A stretch of 5,859 nt of DNA. Origin: an uncultured Phascolarctobacterium sp. GTDB lineage: Bacteria; Bacillota; Negativicutes; Acidaminococcales; Acidaminococcaceae. Positions 1 through 5,859 of this stretch are shown piece by piece. How positions within the stretch are numbered: position 1 is the stretch's first letter; each line of letters starts with the position of its first letter. Both the position numbers and the translations under genes were made by a program. The stretch covers positions 1-5,859 of the forward strand of contig CAKQHU010000089.1 of the NCBI GenBank assembly GCA_934234275.1, read 5' to 3'. The notes beneath the pieces are model-generated. The model was given only the letters and a program-made list of their open reading frames with translations, searched no databases and was not told the origin of the DNA.

Positions 1-501
1 CTGGCAACGCTTTCCGGCCGCAAGCTGCACGGGCAGAAGAATCACTATAATGCTTTTGTTAAGGCGCATCCGGATTTTGTCTATGAGCCGATTACTATGG
101 ATAATATGATGGAATGCCTGAACTTCGGCGAGCGCTGGTGCGATGAGCATATGGCGGAGGATCCTTCGCTGTTGTGTGAAAAGTATGCTATCCAGGAGGC
201 CTTTCTGAGCTTCGAGCAGCTGGAGCTGCGCGGTGGTGCAATCCGTTTCGACGGTAAAATTCAGGCCTTCAGCTTTGGCAAAAAGATTAACGATGATACA
301 GCGGTGCTGCATGTAGAAAAGGCGCGTCATGATGTACGCGGCTTGTATACTGCCATTACCAAGGAGTTTGCCGCTCATGCCTGGACAGATGTAAAATATC
401 TGAACCGCGAGGAGGATATGGGACATCCCGGTCTGCGTGAGGCAAAGCAGGCATTGCATCCGGAGTTTATGGTGAAAAAATATAATGTAATTATTGGGTG
501 A
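1..501 (+). CDS. DUF2156 / phosphatidylglycerol lysyltransferase C-terminal domain protein, 5' truncated by the window
   Basis: Reading frame 1 is open from the first base to the TGA at 499-501, giving the last 166 residues of a protein whose start lies upstream. The first residues contain a GRKLHGQKNHYNAF motif, and the end reads HPGLREAKQALHPEF then KKYNVIIG. These segments are familiar from DUF2156 proteins, which share the double-GNAT fold of the C-terminal domain of phosphatidylglycerol lysyltransferase (MprF). In MprF that domain moves an aminoacyl group from tRNA to a lipid. No membrane segment is visible in the part present, and family members of this type are usually around 300 residues and soluble, so about half is missing. 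The lipid-modifying role is not established for stand-alone members. The ATG at 97 lies inside the domain and is not the start. The next gene follows after 8 bases, suggesting an operon. Family assignment is fairly sure; substrate is unknown. Confidence 0.85.
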   Translation: MATLSGRKLHGQKNHYNAFVKAHPDFVYEPITMDNMMECLNFGERWCDEHMAEDPSLLCEKYAIQEAFLSFEQLELRGGAIRFDGKIQAFSFGKKINDDTAVLHVEKARHDVRGLYTAITKEFAAHAWTDVKYLNREEDMGHPGLREAKQALHPEFMVKKYNVIIG

Positions 502-504
502 GGT
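497..504 (+). promoter_or_regulatory. Ribosome-binding site of the GNAT gene, overlapping the upstream stop codon
   Basis: The bases GGTGAGGT include GAGGT (500-504), complementary to the 3' end of 16S rRNA, five bases before the ATG at 510. The TGA stop of the DUF2156 gene (499-501) lies within this site. A ribosome ending the first gene would therefore sit on the start signal of the second, which points to translational coupling. This also supports ATG 510 as the start. Confidence 0.7.
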
Positions 505-509
505 AGCTT

Positions 510-1733
510 ATGATTTACCGTGTCTTGAGCAAGGAGCGTATGTACCAGGCGGAAGAGCTTTGGGATTACTGCTTTGAAAAAAAGACGGAGCCTTTCTTTC
601 AGTACTATTTTGAGCAGTACTGCGGCAAGGACAATATGGTTATCGGTGGCTTTGACAAGGTCGGCGAGGAAGAAAAGCTGCGCACAATGCTGCATGTAAA
701 TCCTTATATGCTGCATTTGCGCGGGCAGGAGATGCTGGTGCCGTATCTTGTGGGCATTGCCACCGCTCCGGAAGCACGTGGGCAACACCTTTTGCGTCCG
801 CTTCTGGAAACTGCTTTTGAGGTGCTGCGCTCGCAGGGCTTTCCCTTTGTGACGCTGATGCCGATAAGCGCCGGTATTTATCTGCCGTATGAATTTGCCT
901 ACTGCTATTATCGTCATGAGTATAAAATGCCGTTGGCAAAGCTGCGGATTGCTGAAATCGGTGAAGAACTGTCGGTAGGACGTCTGGATTTAGCTTCTTT
1001 GCTGCAATCTGTGACTGAGGACAAAGCTCAGCCCTGCAATCCTTTGGCAGATATTTACGCAAGGGTTACCGCAGCGTGGAACGGTGTACCGCAGCGCACC
1101 GCGTTCCAATGGCGCAAGCTGTTGTCGGTAGTTACGCAGGAAAATGTGCTGTGCGCTGTTGTTTACCGTGCGGGGGCAGCAGTGGGCTATATGCTTTACT
1201 CGCTGAATGACGGCACGTTCAATGTGCAGGAGCTGCTGGCGCAGGATGTTGCGGCGAAGAACCGTCTGCTGCAATATGCCGCAGGACACAGAAGCGAGGC
1301 GCAGGAGCTTTGCTGGCTGGCGGAGCCGTGGGATAAAACATATCTTGGCTTTGCGGATCAGGCGCTTACGGGCAGACTGCAGCCGTTTATGATGGCACGC
1401 TGCCTTGATGCGCGTTTAGCGCTCGCCAAGCTGCCGGTAGCAGCAAGCATGAGCAGCGGCAGTGTTGTCGTACTGCTTACGGATAAGATGATTGAGCGCA
1501 ATAATCATCTGCTGCAGCTGCGCACATCACCGGGTAAGCTGGAGGCAGTCAGCACGCTGGAGCAGGAAGAGGTTACCATGAACATGGGCGCCTTTACTCA
1601 GCTTTACTTTGGTGCTTTCAGTGCAACGGAGCTGTGGGAAGCAGGGCGCATCAAATGCAGCGATGTGCGGAAGCTGCAGCTGCTCGATGAGCTCTTCTCT
1701 AAATGCCGCACCTACAATAACGAATACTTTTAA
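510..1733 (+). CDS. Eis-like GNAT family N-acetyltransferase with C-terminal SCP2-like domain
   Basis: A complete 407-residue protein predicted to transfer an acetyl group from acetyl-CoA to an amine. The length and layout match the Eis family: an N-terminal GNAT domain (about 1-145), a central second GNAT-like domain, and a C-terminal sterol-carrier-protein-like domain (about 300-407). The acetyl-CoA-binding segment is VGIATAPEARGQHLLRPLL, with R90-G91-Q92 in the pyrophosphate loop. A GIYLPYEF segment follows; Y124 aligns by eye with the general-acid tyrosine (Y126) of mycobacterial Eis in GIYGRFGY. The protein ends in Phe (F407), as Eis does, where the C-terminal carboxylate takes part in catalysis. 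No signal peptide is seen, so it is probably cytoplasmic. It follows the DUF2156 gene by 8 bases and precedes a terminator by 7. The substrate is unknown; Eis homologues acetylate aminoglycosides or protein lysines, but that cannot be inferred here. Confidence 0.88.
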   Translation: MIYRVLSKERMYQAEELWDYCFEKKTEPFFQYYFEQYCGKDNMVIGGFDKVGEEEKLRTMLHVNPYMLHLRGQEMLVPYLVGIATAPEARGQHLLRPLLETAFEVLRSQGFPFVTLMPISAGIYLPYEFAYCYYRHEYKMPLAKLRIAEIGEELSVGRLDLASLLQSVTEDKAQPCNPLADIYARVTAAWNGVPQRTAFQWRKLLSVVTQENVLCAVVYRAGAAVGYMLYSLNDGTFNVQELLAQDVAAKNRLLQYAAGHRSEAQELCWLAEPWDKTYLGFADQALTGRLQPFMMARCLDARLALAKLPVAASMSSGSVVVLLTDKMIERNNHLLQLRTSPGKLEAVSTLEQEEVTMNMGAFTQLYFGAFSATELWEAGRIKCSDVRKLQLLDELFSKCRTYNNEYF

Positions 1734-1740
1734 AGCTATG

Positions 1741-1773
1741 CAGGCTGTCGGACGTTTCGGCAGTCTGTTTTTT
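1741..1773 (+). terminator. Rho-independent terminator of the DUF2156-GNAT unit
   Basis: A 10-bp stem (1741-1750 pairing with 1758-1767, including two G-T pairs) encloses a seven-base loop, GACGTTT, and is followed directly by six T residues (1768-1773). It begins 7 bases after the GNAT stop codon, as expected for an intrinsic terminator on the plus strand. Confidence 0.85.
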
Positions 1774-1780
1774 GGCAACA

Positions 1781-1820
1781 GAAAAACCCATGCCTTACGT
1801 ATTGTAAAGCATGGGCTATT
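1781..1820 (-). terminator. Rho-independent terminator of the ostA/lptA-like gene
   Basis: CCCATGC (1787-1793) pairs with GCATGGG (1809-1815). After one C/A mismatch, TTAC (1795-1798) pairs with GTAA (1804-1807), leaving a five-base loop. On the minus strand the hairpin is followed by a run of five T (plus-strand A at 1782-1786). It lies about 23 bases beyond the stop codon of the minus-strand gene. On the plus strand only an interrupted T tract (1819-1822) follows, so it may act weakly in that direction as well. Confidence 0.8.
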
Positions 1821-1837
1821 TTGGTTAGTGCAAATAT

Positions 1838-2317
1838 TTACTGCGCTGTAATTTGCTTTTCCATAACATTATAAGCTACATCACCGTCATGCGGCTGACC
1901 GTTGACCGTTACATTGCCGTGGAAGGCTGCAATTTTCGTCTTCCAGCAGTAGCTGCCGCTGTCTGCGGTAATTTTATTGCTGTTATCATTGAAAACAAGA
2001 TTGCCGTTTACATAGGCAGTTCTGTCGGAATGATAAACGTCTACCTTATCGCAGGCAAAGCTCATATCGCCGAAGCTCAGATGAATATTGCCTTGGCCGT
2101 GAACCTCCATAGCATAAAGATACACTTTGGTGGCATCGCCGGTAATGGTTAAGGTAGTGTCATGTGCGGGGAACTGTACGAAAACATTTCCCTGCAGGTC
2201 ATATACACCGGTGAGCGGGTTAAAGGTACGGCTGTCACTCTTGATTACCGGATCGGCAAAGCACATAGAAGGCAGCATCATAACAAGCATAGTTAATATT
2301 AAAAGTAATTTCTTCAT
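1838..2317 (-). CDS. OstA/LptA-like secreted protein, putative LPS transport periplasmic bridge component
   Basis: A 159-residue protein starting at the ATG that reads MKKLLLILTML. The frame stays open upstream to 2401, but this start has a good ribosome-binding site and begins a clear signal peptide: two lysines, a hydrophobic core, then SMCFA-D with likely cleavage after A21. It is not a lipobox. The mature part is built of short beta-strand repeats of the OstA/LptA type: YDLQGNVFVQF, VHGQGNIHLSFGD, AYVNGNLVF, KITADSGSY, AFHGNVTV. Family members form a beta-jellyroll and carry lipopolysaccharide across the periplasm from LptB2FGC to LptD. Two mature cysteines (C89, C124) might form a disulfide. 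The gene stands alone, bounded by its own promoter and terminator, and not beside lptB, lptC or kds genes as canonical lptA often is. It may therefore be a paralogue. Fold assignment is fairly confident; its exact role is inferred. Confidence 0.82.
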   Translation of the reverse strand: MKKLLLILTMLVMMLPSMCFADPVIKSDSRTFNPLTGVYDLQGNVFVQFPAHDTTLTITGDATKVYLYAMEVHGQGNIHLSFGDMSFACDKVDVYHSDRTAYVNGNLVFNDNSNKITADSGSYCWKTKIAAFHGNVTVNGQPHDGDVAYNVMEKQITAQ

Positions 2318-2324
2318 GAATAAA

Positions 2325-2333
2325 TCACCTCTT
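2325..2333 (-). promoter_or_regulatory. Ribosome-binding site of the ostA/lptA-like gene
   Basis: On the minus strand the bases AAGAGGTGA, close to AAGGAGGTGA, end eight bases before the ATG at 2317. This site decides the start in favour of 2317 over upstream in-frame codons and places the signal peptide at the very N-terminus. Confidence 0.8.
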
Positions 2334-2372
2334 GTAGCATGAAAAACAGGAGAAATTTTAAGTGTACTCTTT

Positions 2373-2401
2373 ATTATAGTATTTTTAGAGAATCGGCGCA
2401 A
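2373..2401 (-). promoter_or_regulatory. Sigma-A/sigma70-type promoter for the ostA/lptA-like gene
   Basis: On the minus strand a perfect TATAAT -10 hexamer (2378 down to 2373) is preceded at exactly 17 bases by TTGCGC (2401 to 2396), which keeps the TTG of the -35 consensus. Transcription would start near 2366, giving a leader of roughly 50 bases that contains the ribosome-binding site. The match was made by eye. The -10 and spacing are strong, the -35 moderate. Confidence 0.65.
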
Positions 2402-2450
2402 GCGTTAAAAAAGATTTTTTTAGAAAAAAAGAGGATTTTTCCTTTATACA

Positions 2451-2477
2451 TTGAATATAAATTATGTGTGATATAGT
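2451..2477 (+). promoter_or_regulatory. Candidate promoter for the dnaG-rpoD operon (extended -10)
   Basis: TTGAAT (2451-2456) could serve as -35 and TATAGT (2472-2477) as -10, with TGA directly before it forming an extended -10 element. The spacing is 15 bases, shorter than ideal, which an extended -10 can tolerate. Transcription would start near 2484, leaving a leader of only about 13 bases before ATG 2497. An alternative TATAAA lies at 2456-2461 without a good -35. The A/T tracts just upstream (2409-2430) could act as an UP-like or bent element. This is the best candidate in the gap, not a firm call. Confidence 0.35.
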
Positions 2478-2480
2478 AGT

Positions 2481-2495
2481 GGAGGCGGAGAGGGT
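2481..2495 (+). promoter_or_regulatory. Ribosome-binding site that decides the dnaG start
   Basis: The purine-rich run GGAGGCGGAGAGGGT precedes ATG 2497. GGAG at 2487-2490 is six bases from it and GGAGG at 2481-2485 is eleven. The in-frame ATG at 2464 has no comparable site, and the eleven residues it would add precede the usual N-terminus of DnaG, so 2497 is preferred. Confidence 0.7.
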
Positions 2496-2496
2496 A

Positions 2497-4278
2497 ATGA
2501 ACGGAGATTTTGAAAACTTTAAAGAGCAGGTGCGCAGCACAGCTGATATGGTAGAAATAATCTCCGGTTACGTGCCGTTGAAAAAGAAAGGCCAGAACTA
2601 CTGGGGCTGTTGCCCGTTTCACGGAGAAAAAACACCGTCCTTTTCGGTGAACCCCGGCAAGAGCATGTTTTATTGCTTTGGCTGCCATGAGGGCGGAGAT
2701 ATTTTTAAGTTTATTATGAAAATCGAAAACTGCAGCTTTATGGATGCATTAAAGCTGCTGGCCGGCAGATACGGTATTCCGATACCTGAGAAGCAGAAGA
2801 CGGCCGCCGAAATTGCGCGCGAGAAACAAAGGGACAGCATTTATAGTGCTAATGAGCTGGCGTCAAAATTTTTTCAGGCCTGTCTTACAAAAACTGCTTA
2901 CGGTGAACCTGCCCTAGCTTATCTTGCAGGGCGCGGAATCGGCAAAGAAATTATTGCCGGCTTTGGCATAGGCTATGCGCTGAATAATTTTACCGCGCTT
3001 GTCAGCTCTCTTGCTAAGCGCGGCTGTCAGCCGCAGGTGCTTGAGGCTGCCGGACTGGCGGCCCGTGGGCGCGACGGCTATTATGACAAGTTCCGCAACC
3101 GTGTGATTATTCCTATCCGCGATGCCCGCGGACGTATAGTCGGCTTTGGCGGCAGAGTGCTGGACAACAGCACACCTAAATATCTGAATACAGCGGAAAC
3201 GCAGTGGTTTAATAAGCGAAGGCTGCTTTTTGGTCTGGATATAGCCTTGAAGGCTATCCGCAAAAGCGGTCGGGCTGTAGTTGTCGAGGGTTATATGGAT
3301 GCTATCAGCTTGCATGCGGCAGGCTTTGATAACGTTGTAGCATCTATGGGAACGGCCTTTTCCCAGGAGCAGGCTAAGCTGCTGCAGCGTCTGGCGGATG
3401 AAGTAATCTTCTGCTATGACAGCGACAGCGCAGGCCGCAAAGCTTCGGTGCGTGCCGTGAGCATTGCTAGGGAAGCAGGCTTGAAGGTGCGCATAGCAGG
3501 TGTACCTGACGGCAAGGATCCCGACGAATATGTACGTCAGCATGGTCATGATGCTTTTGCACAGGTGCTGGCGGCGGCGCAGAATGGTATTGATTTTCAA
3601 ATAGATGAAACTATCCTGCAAAATAATATTGCTAATTTAGCAGGAAAAGTAGAGGCTGTGTCGAATATACTACCATTCCTATTAGAATGTCAAAATGAAA
3701 TTGAAGCGTCGGAGCATATCCGAAGGCTGGCACAGCGGCTGACTATTGATGAAGGCCTGATTGCGGAAGAATACCGCAAGGCAGCACGCAGAGGCGGCAG
3801 ACAGCAGACTGGGCAGCCGACGGTGATTCCGGAGGAAAAGAGCGCCGGTATCGGTCAGCAGGCGGAAGAACTGCTTCTGAGATTGCTTTTGGAGCAGCCG
3901 CAGCTGTGTGACGAATGCCGTGCGGAGGTAAAGGAAACAGGCTTTGAAGATGCTGTGCTGGCACAGCTGTTTGACAGGTTGTGCGAGCTTGGCACCGCTT
4001 ATACAACGGATAAGCTGAATAATGTCCTGGACGACGCGGCGCAGACGGCGCTGGCACGTATTTTGGCACATCAGCTTCCGGAGGGAGATATGGATAAGCT
4101 TATGCAGGACTGCCTTAGGCAGATGCGGCGGCTTTGTCTGGAAAAAGAATATGAAAAGCATCGTCTGCTGGCAGATGAATACGAAAGATCGGCAGATGAA
4201 CGTTTTCTCAGTGAATTAATGGAAAGTCAAAGGATAAAGAATGAAATCAAAAAACTCTATGGAAACCAAAATAAATAA
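2497..4278 (+). CDS. dnaG: DNA primase
   Basis: A complete 593-residue primase that makes the short RNA primers for the lagging strand and works with the DnaB-type helicase at the fork. The N-terminal zinc-binding domain has C39-X2-H42-X17-C60-X2-C63. The RNA-polymerase core follows with [21 protein letters not shown] from F199 and TPKYLN with K228 and K240, matching E. coli K229 and K241. The Toprim fold has EGYMD (E264) and YDSDSAG (D308, D310), the metal-binding acids equivalent to E. coli E265, D309 and D311. All key residues are offset by one from E. coli, so the core is intact. The C-terminal helicase-binding domain runs from about 450 ([15 protein letters not shown]) to the end. Length is normal for the family (about 580-605). 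rpoD follows after 16 bases, so the two are very likely co-transcribed. About 40 codons (3598-3717) are unusually AT-rich. Confidence 0.97.
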   Translation: MNGDFENFKEQVRSTADMVEIISGYVPLKKKGQNYWGCCPFHGEKTPSFSVNPGKSMFYCFGCHEGGDIFKFIMKIENCSFMDALKLLAGRYGIPIPEKQKTAAEIAREKQRDSIYSANELASKFFQACLTKTAYGEPALAYLAGRGIGKEIIAGFGIGYALNNFTALVSSLAKRGCQPQVLEAAGLAARGRDGYYDKFRNRVIIPIRDARGRIVGFGGRVLDNSTPKYLNTAETQWFNKRRLLFGLDIALKAIRKSGRAVVVEGYMDAISLHAAGFDNVVASMGTAFSQEQAKLLQRLADEVIFCYDSDSAGRKASVRAVSIAREAGLKVRIAGVPDGKDPDEYVRQHGHDAFAQVLAAAQNGIDFQIDETILQNNIANLAGKVEAVSNILPFLLECQNEIEASEHIRRLAQRLTIDEGLIAEEYRKAARRGGRQQTGQPTVIPEEKSAGIGQQAEELLLRLLLEQPQLCDECRAEVKETGFEDAVLAQLFDRLCELGTAYTTDKLNNVLDDAAQTALARILAHQLPEGDMDKLMQDCLRQMRRLCLEKEYEKHRLLADEYERSADERFLSELMESQRIKNEIKKLYGNQNK

Positions 4279-4280
4279 GG

Positions 4281-4289
4281 AAGGAGGGG
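4281..4289 (+). promoter_or_regulatory. Strong ribosome-binding site of rpoD
   Basis: AAGGAGGGG lies in the 16-base gap after the dnaG stop; the AAGGAGG core ends seven bases before ATG 4295. It is the closest to a full Shine-Dalgarno match in the window, fitting high expression of the housekeeping sigma factor. It could raise rpoD translation above dnaG from a shared transcript. Confidence 0.85.
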
Positions 4290-4294
4290 ACACC

Positions 4295-5859
4295 ATGGCT
4301 GCAGCTACTAAAATAACGCAGGAGCAAATTGATGAGCTTATCCGTAAGGGTAAGGCTAATAAGGGTGTTCTCACCTATGGCGATGTAATGAACCTCACCA
4401 ATACTTTGGAAGATATTACGCCCGAAGATGTTGAGCATATCTATGAGGTTATTACACGTAAAGGTCTGGAGCTTGTTGATGATGACAACGCTTCCGACGA
4501 AGATATACTGCCTTTGGTAGGAAACGACGAAGATAATGATGAGCCCAGCAGCAGCGAGCTGGAAAACATGAGCGTTCCCGAAGGCATCAGCATTGACGAT
4601 CCTGTACGCATGTACCTTAAGGAAATCGGCAGAGTACCGCTGCTTATCGGCGAGGATGAAGTTAAGCTCGCTAAGCGTATGGACAAGGGCCGTCAGGCAG
4701 AGCGTATTCAGCGCGGCAGAATGATTGAGCTGGAGGAGCCTGCTTTTACTGCTGAGGACAGCGGCAGCGCATTAATTGAAAAGCTGCGCGAGAGCCTGAA
4801 AGAGGAATGGCAGATTACCAATATGCGTTCTGTTTTCCGTGTAGCACAGATGATTAAAAAGCGTCAGAGCGTAGGTCAGCCCTATACTGTTGACGATTAC
4901 GAGGACCTGATTTTTGAATTTACCAAAGATGAGCGTCTGCATCTGCAGCGCCTGATGGCAGAACAAAGATGCCTGATTCCCGGTTGTGAGCAGTTTGTAG
5001 TAACACGTGAAACAAGCGATATAGATGATCACAAGCTGTACCAGATTAAGGCTATTCTCAACGAGCTCAGAGAGCGTATGAGCGACGGCAGAGAAAAGGA
5101 TTCCGCTGTTGTTGAAGCCTACTGCAATCTGGATGAGGATTTCGAAAAGCTGTTGAAAGCAGTTGCTCATCAGGGTGACGAAGCTAAACAATGCTTGTCC
5201 GAAGCCAATCTGCGTCTGGTAGTAAGTATTGCCAAGCGCTATGTCGGTCGCGGTATGCTGTTCCTGGATTTGATTCAGGAGGGCAACCTGGGCCTGATTA
5301 AGGCTGTAGATAAATTTGACTATAACAAGGGCTTTAAATTCAGTACATATGCTACATGGTGGATTCGTCAGGCGATTACCCGTGCGATTGCCGACCAGGC
5401 ACGTACTATCCGTATTCCCGTACATATGGTGGAAACCATCAACAAGCTTATCCGTGTTTCCCGTCAGCTGCTGCAGGAGCTTGGCCGCGAACCTTTGCCG
5501 GAAGAAATTGCCAAGGAAATGGATACCTCTGTTGACAGAGTGCGCGAGATTATGAAAATTGCGCAGGAGCCTGTTTCTCTGGAAACTCCTATCGGTGAAG
5601 AAGAGGATTCGCATCTGGGCGATTTCATTGAGGACCACGATGCACCGGCACCTGCCGACGCTGCTTCCTTTACTCTGCTGCGTGAACAGCTGGAGGAGGT
5701 TCTGGAAACGCTTACTATCCGTGAAAAACGGGTATTGGAGTTGCGCTTTGGCCTGGAGGACGGCCGCAGCCGTACTTTGGAAGAGGTTGGCCAGCACTTT
5801 GGCGTTACCCGTGAGCGTATCCGTCAGATTGAGGCTAAGGCGCTGCGCAAGCTGCGTCA
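4295..5859 (+). CDS. rpoD: Primary (housekeeping) RNA polymerase sigma factor, 3' truncated by the window; carries an insertion between regions 1.2 and 2.1
   Basis: The frame is open from ATG 4295 to the window end (521 codons plus two bases). It stops within the region 4.2 helix, so only about 15-20 residues should be missing. This is the RpoD/SigA subunit that directs RNA polymerase to -35/-10 promoters. Region 1.1 spans about 1-60, followed by an acidic linker (62-100). Region 1.2 starts at [12 protein letters not shown] (D101). Residues from about 130 to 294 are an insertion with no match I recognise. Region 2 begins near E296 ([18 protein letters not shown]) and contains [12 protein letters not shown], where W355-W356, Q359 and T362 match E. 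coli W433-W434, Q437 and T440, for melting and -10 recognition. The sigma finger is [10 protein letters not shown] (from D438). Region 4.2 has [20 protein letters not shown]506, E507 and R510 correspond to the E. coli -35-contacting R584, E585 and R588. It follows dnaG in the usual operon order. Confidence 0.97.
   Translation, partial: MAAATKITQEQIDELIRKGKANKGVLTYGDVMNLTNTLEDITPEDVEHIYEVITRKGLELVDDDNASDEDILPLVGNDEDNDEPSSSELENMSVPEGISIDDPVRMYLKEIGRVPLLIGEDEVKLAKRMDKGRQAERIQRGRMIELEEPAFTAEDSGSALIEKLRESLKEEWQITNMRSVFRVAQMIKKRQSVGQPYTVDDYEDLIFEFTKDERLHLQRLMAEQRCLIPGCEQFVVTRETSDIDDHKLYQIKAILNELRERMSDGREKDSAVVEAYCNLDEDFEKLLKAVAHQGDEAKQCLSEANLRLVVSIAKRYVGRGMLFLDLIQEGNLGLIKAVDKFDYNKGFKFSTYATWWIRQAITRAIADQARTIRIPVHMVETINKLIRVSRQLLQELGREPLPEEIAKEMDTSVDRVREIMKIAQEPVSLETPIGEEEDSHLGDFIEDHDAPAPADAASFTLLREQLEEVLETLTIREKRVLELRFGLEDGRSRTLEEVGQHFGVTRERIRQIEAKALRKLR
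4682..5176 (+). other. Insertion (non-conserved region) within rpoD, between sigma regions 1.2 and 2.1
   Basis: These 165 codons encode residues 130-294 of the sigma factor. In Bacillus-type SigA the equivalent stretch between LAKRM and the [12 protein letters not shown] start of region 2 is only about ten residues. The insert is in frame, without stops, and its codon use resembles the flanks, so it is not a frameshift artefact. It is rich in Glu, Arg and Lys and looks largely helical, for example [14 protein letters not shown] and [12 protein letters not shown]. It holds three cysteines: C226 and C231, in CLIPGC, and C277. The position equals the non-conserved region of proteobacterial sigma70, but I see no clear sequence similarity to it. 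No intein or nuclease motifs are seen. Confidence 0.75.

Larger units (their letters stand above)
2318..2496. other. Divergent intergenic region between the ostA/lptA-like gene and dnaG
   Basis: This 179-base region is AT-rich and carries the signals for both directions: the minus-strand promoter and ribosome-binding site of the ostA-like gene and the candidate promoter and ribosome-binding site of dnaG. Between them lies a tract of alternating A and T runs (2407-2440), including T7-AG-A7 at 2415-2430. No GC stem accompanies it, so it does not look like a terminator; intrinsic DNA curvature is possible. I see no riboswitch, RNA gene or small open frame with good support. Confidence 0.6.

Noticed and set aside
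375..917. 180-codon open frame on the minus strand
   Set aside because: It runs antisense across the end of the DUF2156 gene and the start of the GNAT gene, both clearly coding on the plus strand.
1853..2152. 99-codon plus-strand open frame
   Set aside because: It is antisense to the ostA-like gene, which has a signal peptide, family repeats, promoter and terminator on the other strand.
2318..2401. 28-residue N-terminal extension of the ostA-like protein
   Set aside because: It would bury the signal peptide, include the ribosome-binding site as coding sequence and overlap the promoter; the start at 2317 is far better.
2409..2430. A/T inverted repeat as a terminator upstream of dnaG
   Set aside because: The pairing is only A-T with no GC stem and no gene reads into it, so it is more likely an A-tract near the promoters.
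2464..2496. Upstream ATG for dnaG adding 11 residues
   Set aside because: It has no good ribosome-binding site, its extra residues precede the usual DnaG N-terminus, and the purine-rich site fits ATG 2497.
2914..3621. 235-codon open frame on the minus strand
   Set aside because: It is antisense to the catalytic core of dnaG, with no recognisable domain and no convincing ribosome-binding site noticed.
4682..5176. rpoD insertion as an intein, frameshift or mobile element
   Set aside because: The frame is continuous, no splicing or endonuclease motifs or terminal repeats are visible, and composition matches the flanks.
4772..5797. Long open frame on the minus strand (341 codons)
   Set aside because: It lies wholly opposite rpoD, whose plus-strand translation matches a well-conserved family along its length; the antisense protein has no recognisable domain.

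Overview
The window looks like chromosomal DNA from a diderm (outer-membrane-bearing) Firmicute, most likely a member of the Negativicutes. Two observations support this. Conserved regions 2 to 4 of the housekeeping sigma factor read very like Bacillus-type SigA and the ribosome-binding sites are strong and Firmicutes-like. The window also carries a secreted OstA/LptA-like protein, a family tied to lipopolysaccharide transport and an outer membrane. The genus cannot be fixed from the sequence alone.

Layout. Positions 1-1733 hold two plus-strand genes that appear co-transcribed. The first is the 3' part of a DUF2156 (phosphatidylglycerol lysyltransferase C-terminal-like) gene, and the second is a complete Eis-like GNAT acetyltransferase with a C-terminal SCP2-like domain. 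The ribosome-binding site of the second overlaps the stop codon of the first. A rho-independent terminator (1741-1773) closes this unit. A second terminator facing the other way (1781-1820) closes the minus-strand ostA/lptA-like gene at 1838-2317, which has its own well-formed promoter around 2373-2401. The 179-base divergent intergenic region (2318-2496) separates it from the plus-strand dnaG-rpoD operon. dnaG (2497-4278) encodes DNA primase. rpoD/sigA (4295 to the window end) encodes the primary sigma factor and lacks only its last few codons because the window ends there.

How the genes relate. dnaG and rpoD form the core of the classical macromolecular-synthesis operon, linking replication priming and housekeeping transcription. 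The ostA-like gene is an envelope gene standing alone next to it. The two acyltransferase-type genes are a separate unit of unknown substrate.

The most notable observation is in rpoD. About 165 codons lie between conserved regions 1.2 and 2.1, where Bacillus-type SigA has only a short spacer of about ten residues. The position matches the non-conserved region of proteobacterial sigma70, but the sequence does not visibly resemble it. Apart from this I see no mobile element, CRISPR array, RNA gene or clear accessory system.
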